Shown piece by piece: positions 56,658-63,231 of a stretch of DNA of 64,000 nt. The notes beneath the pieces were generated by a model. It had not been told where the DNA came from. It made no database searches and was given only the letters and a program-made list of their open reading frames with translations. Source of the DNA: an uncultured Bacteroidales bacterium (lineage in GTDB: Bacteria; Bacteroidota; Bacteroidia; Bacteroidales; UBA932); the NCBI GenBank assembly GCA_900544815.1, contig UQWT01000001.1, positions 18,274 through 82,273 on the forward strand. Reading direction: 5' to 3'. The translations under genes and the position numbers were made by a program. Positions within the stretch are counted from its first letter, which is position 1, and the number at the start of each line of letters is the position of its first letter.

Positions 56658-56843
56658 ATCAAAACAGCTTCTCTCTCCGTGTCAATTCAACTGCTACTGC
56701 CTTTAATCAGCTTGAAACGGCTAAGTTGTCCTTTTTAGTCTGCTTCGCATCCTAACAGTCCTTCAACAGACACCGTTTCTTATAAGCTGCTTTTTGTCAG
56801 CTGCTCTTCCGTTGATTGACAGGTCGTTCGTAACTGTTTTGAT
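56658..56843 (-). repeat. Interspersed ~186-bp element, copy B
   Basis: Reverse-complement counterpart of 12117-12301. Its ends are ATCAAAACAG (56658-56667) and CTGTTTTGAT (56834-56843), a perfect 10-bp inverted repeat that differs in sequence from that of copy A but keeps the pairing. Interior stems are unchanged. In its sense orientation (minus strand) it follows a gene end after a hexamer array, as copy A does. The remaining part of the 455-nt gap (56590-56657) is a pyrimidine-rich stretch also related to sequence beside copy A. Confidence 0.75.
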
Positions 56844-56848
56844 AAAGT

Positions 56849-56873
56849 TAAAGCCAACGCCAAAGCTAACGCC
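56849..56873 (-). repeat. Hexamer array beside element B
   Basis: AAAGCCAACGCCAAAGCTAACG on the plus strand, i.e. four GCYAAY-type units, starting 6 nt before the stop of the small membrane protein gene (56879). It lies between that stop and element B, matching the layout at copy A. Confidence 0.6.
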
Positions 56874-56878
56874 CTTTT

Positions 56879-57157
56879 CTATAAACTAACATTGCAGTCG
56901 CTCGTACAGTTGCGGCATGGATCATCCGTGCCTGCCGCTGTGCTACATGAGGATCTATCTCTTTTAGTTTTATTATTCTTCTTAGACCATAATATTTTTT
57001 CCTCGGCAGAAGCGCACATAATACCCCTCTTTTTAAGCTCCTTGTTGTGGGCTATCTCCCCATCGGGGAATTTGCCGTCCTTTTTGAAGATTATGTTAAA
57101 GCATAACCCGAACACGCAAAGTCCTACTAATATTATGGTAATAAGAAAAACCTTCAT
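56879..57157 (-). CDS. Small membrane protein with Cys-rich tail
   Basis: 92 residues. One N-terminal membrane helix (~3-23), a basic segment with KDGKFP and NKELKKRGIMCA, then a hydrophilic tail with C72, C80 and a C83-type CxxC (PCRNCTSDC). The N-terminal half resembles small uncharacterised membrane/secreted proteins common in Bacteroidales. The Cys cluster could bind a metal. It starts 3 nt after nadE, so it is the last gene of the engB-prs-nadE unit. No function is assigned. Confidence 0.7.
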   Translation of the reverse strand: MKVFLITIILVGLCVFGLCFNIIFKKDGKFPDGEIAHNKELKKRGIMCASAEEKILWSKKNNKTKRDRSSCSTAAGTDDPCRNCTSDCNVSL

Positions 57158-57160
57158 CTT

Positions 57161-58009
57161 TTACTGTTTTAACGCCCATTTCTCTTTATACCCGAGCGGA
57201 TGTTTGGATACATTGAACATAGGGGGAAGCTGGCACATCTTGAACGAAGATGCTTTCATAAGTCTTAACACCTTGTCTAAGACTGCTTTATCTATTCCTT
57301 TGTCTAAAAGTTGCTCGTAGCTCATCTGCTCCTCGTTGATGCTGTACAGTATGCTGTCTAAAAGAGGGTAGTCCGGCAACGAATCGCTGTCTTTCTGCCC
57401 CTCTCTTAATTCGGCGGATGGAGCTTTGGTAAGTGTGGAATCCGGAATGACACGTTTTAGGGAGTTTATGTAATGTGCCATCTCATAAACCTCAACTTTG
57501 TACAGGTCTGCAATAATCATCGCAGCACCGGCAAGGTCTCCGTAAAGTGTTCCGTATCCGCAACAGATCTCGCTTTTATTGGATGTGTTAAGCGCCAATG
57601 CTCCAAATTTATTTGCGTAGGCCATAAGCAAAGTGCCTCTTATTCTGGCTTGAAGGTTCTCCTCCGCAACATTCCATTCGTTGTCGGGACCAAAAACAGG
57701 TGCCAACTCCTTCATGAATCTGTTATAGATAGATGCTATTGGTATAATATGGTATTTTATGCCAAGATTCTCTGCCAAATCAACAGCATCCTGCACGGAA
57801 TGTACCGTTGAAAATTCACTTGGCATTATAAATCCCATAACATTGTCGCTGCCAAGGGCTTCGGTTGCCAATGATGCCACAAGTGCAGAATCTATACCTC
57901 CGGAGAGCCCGAGTACAACAGACTTGGCTCCTGCTGCGAGGACAAACTCTTTTATACCGTTCACAATCTTGTTGTGTACATCTTCTATGTTTTGCTTAGG
58001 GTCTAACAT
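57161..58009 (-). CDS. nadE: NAD+ synthetase (no glutaminase domain)
   Basis: 282 residues. ATP-pyrophosphatase fold: the P-loop LSGGIDS is at 35-41 and the conserved STLTKAPSAELREGQKDSD loop is present. It amidates deamido-NAD+. The enzyme resembles the synthetase half of glutamine-dependent NadE but lacks the N-terminal nitrilase-like glutaminase, so it must use free ammonia or a separate amidotransferase. It lies 12 nt after prs. Confidence 0.93.
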   Translation of the reverse strand: MLDPKQNIEDVHNKIVNGIKEFVLAAGAKSVVLGLSGGIDSALVASLATEALGSDNVMGFIMPSEFSTVHSVQDAVDLAENLGIKYHIIPIASIYNRFMKELAPVFGPDNEWNVAEENLQARIRGTLLMAYANKFGALALNTSNKSEICCGYGTLYGDLAGAAMIIADLYKVEVYEMAHYINSLKRVIPDSTLTKAPSAELREGQKDSDSLPDYPLLDSILYSINEEQMSYEQLLDKGIDKAVLDKVLRLMKASSFKMCQLPPMFNVSKHPLGYKEKWALKQ

Positions 58010-58021
58010 GGTTCAATAAAA

Positions 58022-58972
58022 TTAGAAAACAAACGAAGTGCTTATAGACTGGTAGTTATATACCTTGTTAATGACATCTCCAAACAGTTCGGCAATGGAG
58101 ATAACTCTAATCTTTGAGGTATCTGCACCCTCCGGTACTCTTAATGGAATTGTGTCTGTAACAATGAGTTCTTTAAGTTTTGAATTGGCGATATTCTCGT
58201 ATGCAGCACCGCTCAGCACAGCGTGTGTTGCAAGTGCTCTAACACTCAGTGCTCCTTTTTCCATAAGCATGTTGGATGCTTTGCAAAGTGTTCCTGCAGT
58301 GTCTACCATATCGTCTATGATTACAATGTTCCTTCCCTCAACCTCTCCAATGGCTGTCATTGAGCCAACTACGTTTGCTCTCTCTCTTGATTTATGGCAA
58401 ACGATAAGCGGACAGCTCAATATGCGGGAATAGGCGTTTGCTCTTTTGGCTCCACCCATATCTGGTGCTGCAATAGATAGATTCTCTATGTTAAGGCTTC
58501 TTAAATAGTTAAGGAACAGTGAGCTTGCGTAGATGTGGTCTACCGGGAAATCGAAGAATCCCTGTATCTGGTCTGCATGAAGGTCTGCTGTCATTACTCT
58601 GTCGCATCCTGAAGCTGCCAAAAGGTTTGCAACCAATTTTGCACCAATGGATACTCTTGGCCTGTCCTTCCTGTCTTGGCGTGCCCAACCAAAGTATGGC
58701 ATTACTGCAATGACTTTATATGCAGAGGCTCTTTTTGCTGCATCTATCATGAGAAGAAGCTCAAAAAGGTTTTCAACAGGTGGGTAGGTAGACTGCACAA
58801 TGAATACAGTTGCACCTCTCACGCTCTCGTTAAAGGCAGGTTGAAATTCGCCGTCTGAGAAGACGGTGACAATAGATTCTCCCAAATTCAAATTCATTGA
58901 TTTGGCGATTCTTTCTGCCATGTCTCTTGAGCCGCGGCAGGCAAAAATTTTTATTGTATGAGTGTGTTCCAT
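58022..58972 (-). CDS. prs: Ribose-phosphate pyrophosphokinase
   Basis: 316 residues, makes PRPP for nucleotide, NAD and amino acid synthesis. The ATP loop and the PRPP-binding VIIDDMVDTAGTLCKA are intact, and the DADLHADQIQGFFDFP stretch (here MTADLHADQIQGF) matches class I enzymes. The neighbouring nadE fits a link to NAD synthesis. It follows engB by 39 nt. Confidence 0.97.
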   Translation of the reverse strand: MEHTHTIKIFACRGSRDMAERIAKSMNLNLGESIVTVFSDGEFQPAFNESVRGATVFIVQSTYPPVENLFELLLMIDAAKRASAYKVIAVMPYFGWARQDRKDRPRVSIGAKLVANLLAASGCDRVMTADLHADQIQGFFDFPVDHIYASSLFLNYLRSLNIENLSIAAPDMGGAKRANAYSRILSCPLIVCHKSRERANVVGSMTAIGEVEGRNIVIIDDMVDTAGTLCKASNMLMEKGALSVRALATHAVLSGAAYENIANSKLKELIVTDTIPLRVPEGADTSKIRVISIAELFGDVINKVYNYQSISTSFVF

Positions 58973-59011
58973 TTATTTTAATGTGTTTTAAGTGTGTGTT
59001 TTTCGTTTTAT

Positions 59012-59623
59012 TCAGTCTTTATGTTCCGCTGCAATTTTAAGGGATTCATCTATGTGCTCCAATATCTCCTCTTTACCCATTTTTGTCTCGGATGAACTTA
59101 CGAATACGGGTGGCAGCTCCTCCCAGTACTCCAAAAGTTCCTGCTTATTGTTCTCTATCTGTTTTGCCGCAGCTGTTTTACTTAACTTATCTGCTTTTGT
59201 AAAGATTATAGAGAACGGTATTCCGGCCTCACCAAGACTTATAAGAAACTCAAGATCTATTTTTTGGATTTTATGTCTTGAATCTAAAAGTACAAACAGT
59301 TCAACAAGTTCAGACGAGCCGTTAATATAATCATTGTTCATTTGAGCCAACGACAGCCTTGCTTTTTGAGAAATTTTGGCATACCCGTATCCGGGGAGAT
59401 CTACTAAATACCATCTGTCATTTATCTTAAAATGGTTAACCAAAAGGGTCTTTCCCGGGGTAGATGATGTTCTTGCCAGCTCCTTAATATTGCAAAGCAT
59501 ATTTATCAGCGAGGACTTGCCAACGTTCGATCTGCCTATAAAGGCAAATTCGGGCAACCTCTCTTTAGGCCTATCGTCTAATTTGCGGCTGCTGCCGGCA
59601 AAAACTGCACTCCTTATCTCCAT
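59012..59623 (-). CDS. engB: Ribosome biogenesis GTPase EngB/YsxC
   Basis: 203 residues, one G domain. G1 is GRSNVGKSSL, G3 is DLPGYG and G4 is TKAD. It helps assemble the 50S subunit. It has a clear promoter 26 nt upstream and leads the unit engB-prs-nadE-small membrane protein. Confidence 0.95.
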   Translation of the reverse strand: MEIRSAVFAGSSRKLDDRPKERLPEFAFIGRSNVGKSSLINMLCNIKELARTSSTPGKTLLVNHFKINDRWYLVDLPGYGYAKISQKARLSLAQMNNDYINGSSELVELFVLLDSRHKIQKIDLEFLISLGEAGIPFSIIFTKADKLSKTAAAKQIENNKQELLEYWEELPPVFVSSSETKMGKEEILEHIDESLKIAAEHKD

Positions 59624-59655
59624 AACAGTAGTAATGCTTCTTGATTATAAATACG

Positions 59656-59687
59656 CAAAATTACTTAACAGAGTCCAATTCCGCAAA
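59656..59687 (-). promoter_or_regulatory. engB promoter
   Basis: On the minus strand TTTG (59684-59687), 20 nt of spacer and TAATTTTG (59656-59663): both consensus elements at the right distance. The -7 box is 32 nt before the engB ATG. Confidence 0.75.
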
Positions 59688-59717
59688 AATATATTGTGGA
59701 ACCCTCAAAAACTTGAA

Positions 59718-59762
59718 CAAATAGGTAGCGAAATGAGTTCCACGCTTCGCTCTAACTATTTG
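59718..59762 (-). terminator. Two-part hairpin at the yqaA-like gene end
   Basis: Nested stems CAAATAG/CTATTTG (59718-59724, 59756-59762) and AGCGAA/TTCGCT (59727-59732, 59746-59751). On the minus strand it overlaps the TAG stop of the YqaA-type gene and is followed by CAAGTTTTTGAG. It is a plausible, weak terminator. Confidence 0.5.
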
Positions 59763-60223
59763 AACAGGTTTATAAAGGCCTCTCCATAATAGTAATAAAG
59801 CAGAGACCATGCGGCAAACCTTACGGCTTTGCCAAAAAGCATCCAAAAAGCGCACTTCCAAAAGGAGATTCTGTAAAAACCCAACCCTACAGAGAGTACA
59901 TCACCCACAACGGGGGCCCAACTGAAGAAAGCAATAAAGGATTTGTATCTGTCTATATATTTTTTCTGCTTTTCTAGAGTTTCCTGTTTTATTTTAAACC
60001 ATTTTTCCAGCCAGTCCCATTTGCCAAGCCATCCAAGCCAATATGAGGATAGGCTTCCGAGCCAGTTGCCCGCAGTTGCAACAACTGCAGACATTACAGG
60101 ATCGTAACCGGCTGCCAAAATTGCTATTATGAGAATTTCGGAGCTGAAAGGTAGAATTGTAGCTGCTAAGAATGTTCCCAAAAAGAGACCAAGGTATCCG
60201 TAATTGCCCAAAAGTTCCATCAT
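59756..60223 (-). CDS. YqaA family (VTT/DedA-like) membrane protein
   Basis: 155 residues, about four membrane helices. The family core LGTFLAATILPFSSEILIIA and the ATAGNWLGSLSSYWLGWLG stretch are visible, and the central FFSWAPVVGDVLSVGLGFYR is typical of VTT-domain proteins, possible lipid scramblases. Function unproven. The gene begins with ATGATG; the first is used. It is 9 nt after tadA. Confidence 0.9.
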   Translation of the reverse strand: MMELLGNYGYLGLFLGTFLAATILPFSSEILIIAILAAGYDPVMSAVVATAGNWLGSLSSYWLGWLGKWDWLEKWFKIKQETLEKQKKYIDRYKSFIAFFSWAPVVGDVLSVGLGFYRISFWKCAFWMLFGKAVRFAAWSLLYYYYGEAFINLFK

Positions 60224-60232
60224 AGTCTGCCG

Positions 60233-60670
60233 CTACCTTTTGTCTCTAAAGAAATTTGAGATAATATCTGCACATTCAGTTTCCAAGACGCTACTCCTGA
60301 CAACGGTTTTAGGGTGAAGTAATGATGGTGAAAAAAGCGAATAACCACGTTTTTTGTCGGGAGTACCATAAATGACCTCTCCAACTTGTGCCCATGCAAG
60401 AGCAGCTGCGCACATAGGGCATGGCTCCACTGTTACGTAGATTGAGCACTTGTCCAAATATTTTCCTCCAAGATAGTTGGTTGCCATTGTAATGGCCTGC
60501 ATCTCTGCATGAGCGGTAACATCGTTGAGTGTTTCTGTAAGATTATGCGCCCTTGCTATAACCCTGCCGTTGCAGACAATGACAGCTCCTACCGGAACCT
60601 CATCCCTCTCTGCTGCCGCTTCTGCCTCCTGCAAAGCCATCTTCATATATTTTTCATCATCCCTTTCCAT
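60233..60670 (-). CDS. tadA: tRNA-specific adenosine deaminase
   Basis: 145 residues. Zinc-dependent deaminase that makes inosine 34 in tRNA-Arg(ACG). The active site is intact: HAE at 54-56 (zinc His and proton-shuttle Glu) and PCPMC at 83-87 (zinc Cys pair). The C-terminal SLLHPKTVVRSSVLETEC resembles TadA. A general nucleoside deaminase is the alternative. Upstream partner of the yqaA-like gene. Confidence 0.93.
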   Translation of the reverse strand: MERDDEKYMKMALQEAEAAAERDEVPVGAVIVCNGRVIARAHNLTETLNDVTAHAEMQAITMATNYLGGKYLDKCSIYVTVEPCPMCAAALAWAQVGEVIYGTPDKKRGYSLFSPSLLHPKTVVRSSVLETECADIISNFFRDKR

Positions 60671-60763
60671 TCTGCAAAGATGATAAAACTACTTTGAAAT
60701 AAAAAAATAATTGATTATACAAAAAACTTCAAAAAAGCGGTAGGTAATTTATCTTCCATCACC

Positions 60764-60798
60764 TTTGTGTCGTCACAAATTTATTATAATTTTGTGAC
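60764..60798 (+). promoter_or_regulatory. Promoter and inverted-repeat operator of the AbiE cassette
   Basis: TTTG (60764-60767), 19 nt, then TAATTTTG (60787-60794): a perfect Bacteroidota promoter. An inverted repeat GTCACAAA (60772-60779) and TTTGTGAC (60791-60798), 11 nt apart, lies inside it and overlaps the -7 box. The expected start of transcription (~60801) lies after the GTG of a longer possible reading frame, which rules that start out. AbiEi antitoxins bind inverted repeats in their own promoters. Confidence 0.8.
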
Positions 60799-60817
60799 AG
60801 AATTCAAGTCTGATAAA

Positions 60818-61420
60818 ATGCAAAGTATTTATACTGAAATAAAGAGGATGGTAGAAAATTCCGAGTACGGAACACTCTTTTTTCCCGATGATTTTGCTGC
60901 GTTAGGTTCTTCTGATGCGATTAGGGCGGCTTTAGTACGATTATGCCGTTCCGGTGTTCTCATGCGGGCTGCGCAGGGTATCTACTATTACCCGAAAGTT
61001 GATACAAAATGGGGCAGCGGCATTATACCGCCCACCATAGAAGAAATTGCCGAAGGTATAGCCAAACGGGATAAGGTAAGGATTGTACCCACTGGAGCGT
61101 ACATACTAAACCTGTTGGGGTTGTCCACTCAAATACCTGCCAATGTCGTATTCGTAACGGACGGATCCGGACGTAGGGTCAATCTTGGAAAAGGAAAGGG
61201 TATTTTGTTCAAGCACACCTCAGAGATGCGGATATTCGCTTTCCGTTCAAGGATGATGTTGCTGATTGTAATGGCACTGCGTGAGATAGGCGAACACAAT
61301 GTTACGGAGGAACATTTGTCCGTCATCAAACAGCATTTATCCACGGTTTCGCAGGAAGATTTTCAAACGGATATTCAATTAGCCCCGATATGGGTGCGCA
61401 AAACTTTATCGAAATTATGA
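60818..61420 (+). CDS. abiEi: AbiEi-type antitoxin / DUF6088 protein
   Basis: 200 residues from the ATG at 60818. An N-terminal winged helix (~1-60: DAIRAALVRLCRSGVLMRAA, then QGIYYYPK) probably binds DNA, and the rest is the DUF6088/AbiEi C-terminal domain. In type IV toxin-antitoxin systems the antitoxin represses the operon and counters the toxin without direct binding. It overlaps the toxin gene by 4 nt (ATGA). Arginine codons are mostly CGN, unlike the AGA/AGG-rich neighbours. Confidence 0.88.
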   Translation: MQSIYTEIKRMVENSEYGTLFFPDDFAALGSSDAIRAALVRLCRSGVLMRAAQGIYYYPKVDTKWGSGIIPPTIEEIAEGIAKRDKVRIVPTGAYILNLLGLSTQIPANVVFVTDGSGRRVNLGKGKGILFKHTSEMRIFAFRSRMMLLIVMALREIGEHNVTEEHLSVIKQHLSTVSQEDFQTDIQLAPIWVRKTLSKL

Positions 61421-62421
61421 ACTATACGGATTTATCCCTTCAAGACCGACAGGAAATCATACAACGAGTACAGGCTGAGAACAATCTGAACCGTCAAGTC
61501 ATAGAAAAGGACTGGTGGGTAACGGCTGTGTTGAGAGCTTTGTTTTCCCTGCCATACGCCGGACACATTTCGTTCAAAGGCGGTACTAATTTGAGCAAGT
61601 GCTGGAACTTGATTAACCGAATGTCCGAAGATGCAGACATAGCCATAGACCGGGAATTTTTGGGTTTTGGCGGTAGCTTGTCAAAAACACAAATCAGTGA
61701 CAAACTGCGCCGTGCCTCGTGTTCTTTTGTCAGGGAAAAGTTGCAATACGATTTGAAGGAGCAACTTATGGTAAACGGTATCAAAGAAGACAAGTTTACC
61801 GTTACAGTGAACATCACCCCGATAACGACCACAGACCCTGAAATCATCGAAATCTCCTATCACTCGGCTTTTCAAGACAATGCCTATATCCGTCCGAAAG
61901 TCATCATAGAAGTAAGCGGACGATCCATGAACGAGCCGGTTACGCCTGTGTCGCTTCGTTCATTCATAGACGAAGTATTTACAGATGCTCCATTTACGGA
62001 AAAACCGTTTGAAGTAAGAGCCGTAGTACCTGAACGCACATTTCTTGAAAAGATATTCCTGTTACACGAGGAGTTTGCAAAACCGAAAGAACTGGTGCGG
62101 ACGGAACGAATGTCGCGCCATATCTACGATATATCCCAAATAATGGACACACCGATAGCGGAACGGGCATTGAAAAACAAACCGCTGTATGACTCTGTTG
62201 TTGAACACCGTAGAATCTTCATTGGTTTGAAAGGTTTTGACTACTCCATGCTCCAACCGAAAACGCTTAGCATTGTGCCTCCGGCTGATGTCATTGAATT
62301 ATGGCGGAAGGATTACGAAGTAATGCAGGAGACCATGATTTACGGTGACTCATTGCCTTTCGATAAACTGATAGAGAAAATCCAAATGCTAAATGATAGT
62401 ATCAACTCTATGGAGCATTAA
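61417..62421 (+). CDS. abiEii: AbiEii-type nucleotidyltransferase toxin
   Basis: 334 residues from the ATG overlapping abiEi. The nucleotidyltransferase motifs are clear: FKGGTNLSK (GG...K, ~53-61) and SEDADIAID (Asp pair, ~70-78), followed by the later ERTFLEKIFLLHEE motif and Lys/Arg typical of AbiEii/AbiGii. Such toxins transfer nucleotides to tRNA or other targets. The target here is unknown. Abortive-infection defence against phage is the known role of the family. It is followed after 5 nt by a third gene. Confidence 0.9.
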   Translation: MNYTDLSLQDRQEIIQRVQAENNLNRQVIEKDWWVTAVLRALFSLPYAGHISFKGGTNLSKCWNLINRMSEDADIAIDREFLGFGGSLSKTQISDKLRRASCSFVREKLQYDLKEQLMVNGIKEDKFTVTVNITPITTTDPEIIEISYHSAFQDNAYIRPKVIIEVSGRSMNEPVTPVSLRSFIDEVFTDAPFTEKPFEVRAVVPERTFLEKIFLLHEEFAKPKELVRTERMSRHIYDISQIMDTPIAERALKNKPLYDSVVEHRRIFIGLKGFDYSMLQPKTLSIVPPADVIELWRKDYEVMQETMIYGDSLPFDKLIEKIQMLNDSINSMEH

Positions 62422-62426
62422 AGAAT

Positions 62427-62819
62427 ATGTCGAAAAAGAAGAAAAAACAGAGGGGAACAAGTAATGATTTGCCGATGATCATGGATTACGATATCGGCAG
62501 TATTTCCATTTACAACCCGATAGACATGTTGCCGTACAATGAACCACCCATCACAGAACATACCCGTTTCAAGAAACTTGGCAAGGAGTTGAAAGCGGAG
62601 TTCAAATGGATGGCAGCTTCTTTGATAATGGAATATTGGAAAGAAAAGCGACAGATTCCTTTTGGAGAAGAATTGTCGAAATTTAGAAACCGCCTATTGA
62701 GAATGTTTGAAGAAGAGTACGAAATCTTACTGAAAGAAGATACCGAATTGAAAAATTGCCTGCTGACATTTGTAATCACGGCAATCAACAAACAGCTTAA
62801 ATCGGAAAAAGAGGAATAG
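62427..62819 (+). CDS. Uncharacterised third gene of the AbiE cassette
   Basis: 130 residues, soluble. A Lys-rich N terminus (MSKKKKKQRG), a middle acidic/proline part (~15-45), and predicted helices from ~50 (LGKELKAEFKWMAASLIMEY, then EELSKFRNRLLRMFEEEYEI). I recognise no domain. It lies 5 nt after the toxin and 8 nt before a strong terminator, so it is in the same transcript. It could be an accessory factor of the toxin-antitoxin system; that is inference from position only. Confidence 0.75.
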   Translation: MSKKKKKQRGTSNDLPMIMDYDIGSISIYNPIDMLPYNEPPITEHTRFKKLGKELKAEFKWMAASLIMEYWKEKRQIPFGEELSKFRNRLLRMFEEEYEILLKEDTELKNCLLTFVITAINKQLKSEKEE

Positions 62820-62827
62820 AATTTATG

Positions 62828-62876
62828 AAAATCGAGTAGGAGAAAAACTACTTCGTTTTCCTCCTACTCGATTTTT
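62828..62876 (+). terminator. Strong terminator of the AbiE cassette
   Basis: A 21-bp stem (62828-62848 with 62855-62875, one mismatch) and a 6-nt loop, ending in ATTTTT. It lies just after the third gene and insulates the cassette. Confidence 0.9.
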
Positions 62877-62883
62877 GCCATCT

Positions 62884-62914
62884 TTTGGTAATTGGCAAAT
62901 AAAGTGTAACTTTG
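62884..62914 (+). promoter_or_regulatory. Orphan promoter after the AbiE cassette
   Basis: TTTG (62884-62887), 19 nt, TAACTTTG (62907-62914): both consensus boxes at the ideal distance. It reads into the 412-nt gap, whose first half can fold (AGCAAAG 62944-62950 with CTTTGCT 63018-63024; AGCGA 62954-62958 with TCGCT 62977-62981). No other gene start is near except the small ORF at 63084. Confidence 0.65.
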
Positions 62915-63083
62915 TTTTCTGAAAAGAGTTGTTTGAAAGAGTGAGCAAAGTACAGCGAATCAATGCAGTCTGAATGTCGCTAAATCATTACCCTTTTTCT
63001 ACCACTTGTTTGCTACTCTTTGCTTTTCAATCAGATACAGTATTTTTTATTATCCATGACAAGGATATCAATATTTCTTACTC

Positions 63084-63221
63084 ATGGAATCACCTTTGTT
63101 ATGGAAAGCTACTCATAAGCCGGGAGCATCAATAAAGGACTTGGGTAAGAAATGGTTCGGCTTCTCTAAAATTGATATATTAACGCCTAAAGAGTTGGTG
63201 GAAAGAATTAATAGGGGATAA
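63084..63221 (+). CDS. Small hypothetical ORF, 45 codons
   Basis: ATG to TAA, product starting MESPLLWKATHKPGASIKDL and ending ELVERINRG. The composition is protein-like (Lys, aromatic and hydrophobic mix), and an in-frame stop (63057-63059) closes the frame upstream. It lies ~165 nt downstream of the predicted orphan promoter. I recognise no family; it could be a short gene, a fragment of a longer lost gene, or non-coding. Confidence 0.35.
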   Translation: MESPLLWKATHKPGASIKDLGKKWFGFSKIDILTPKELVERINRG

Positions 63222-63231
63222 CTGTAAATCT

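Noticed and set aside
60767..60817. GTG start that would add 17 residues to AbiEi
   Set aside because: The promoter and inverted repeat lie downstream of this GTG, so the codon would be outside the transcript; the ATG at 60818 fits the family.
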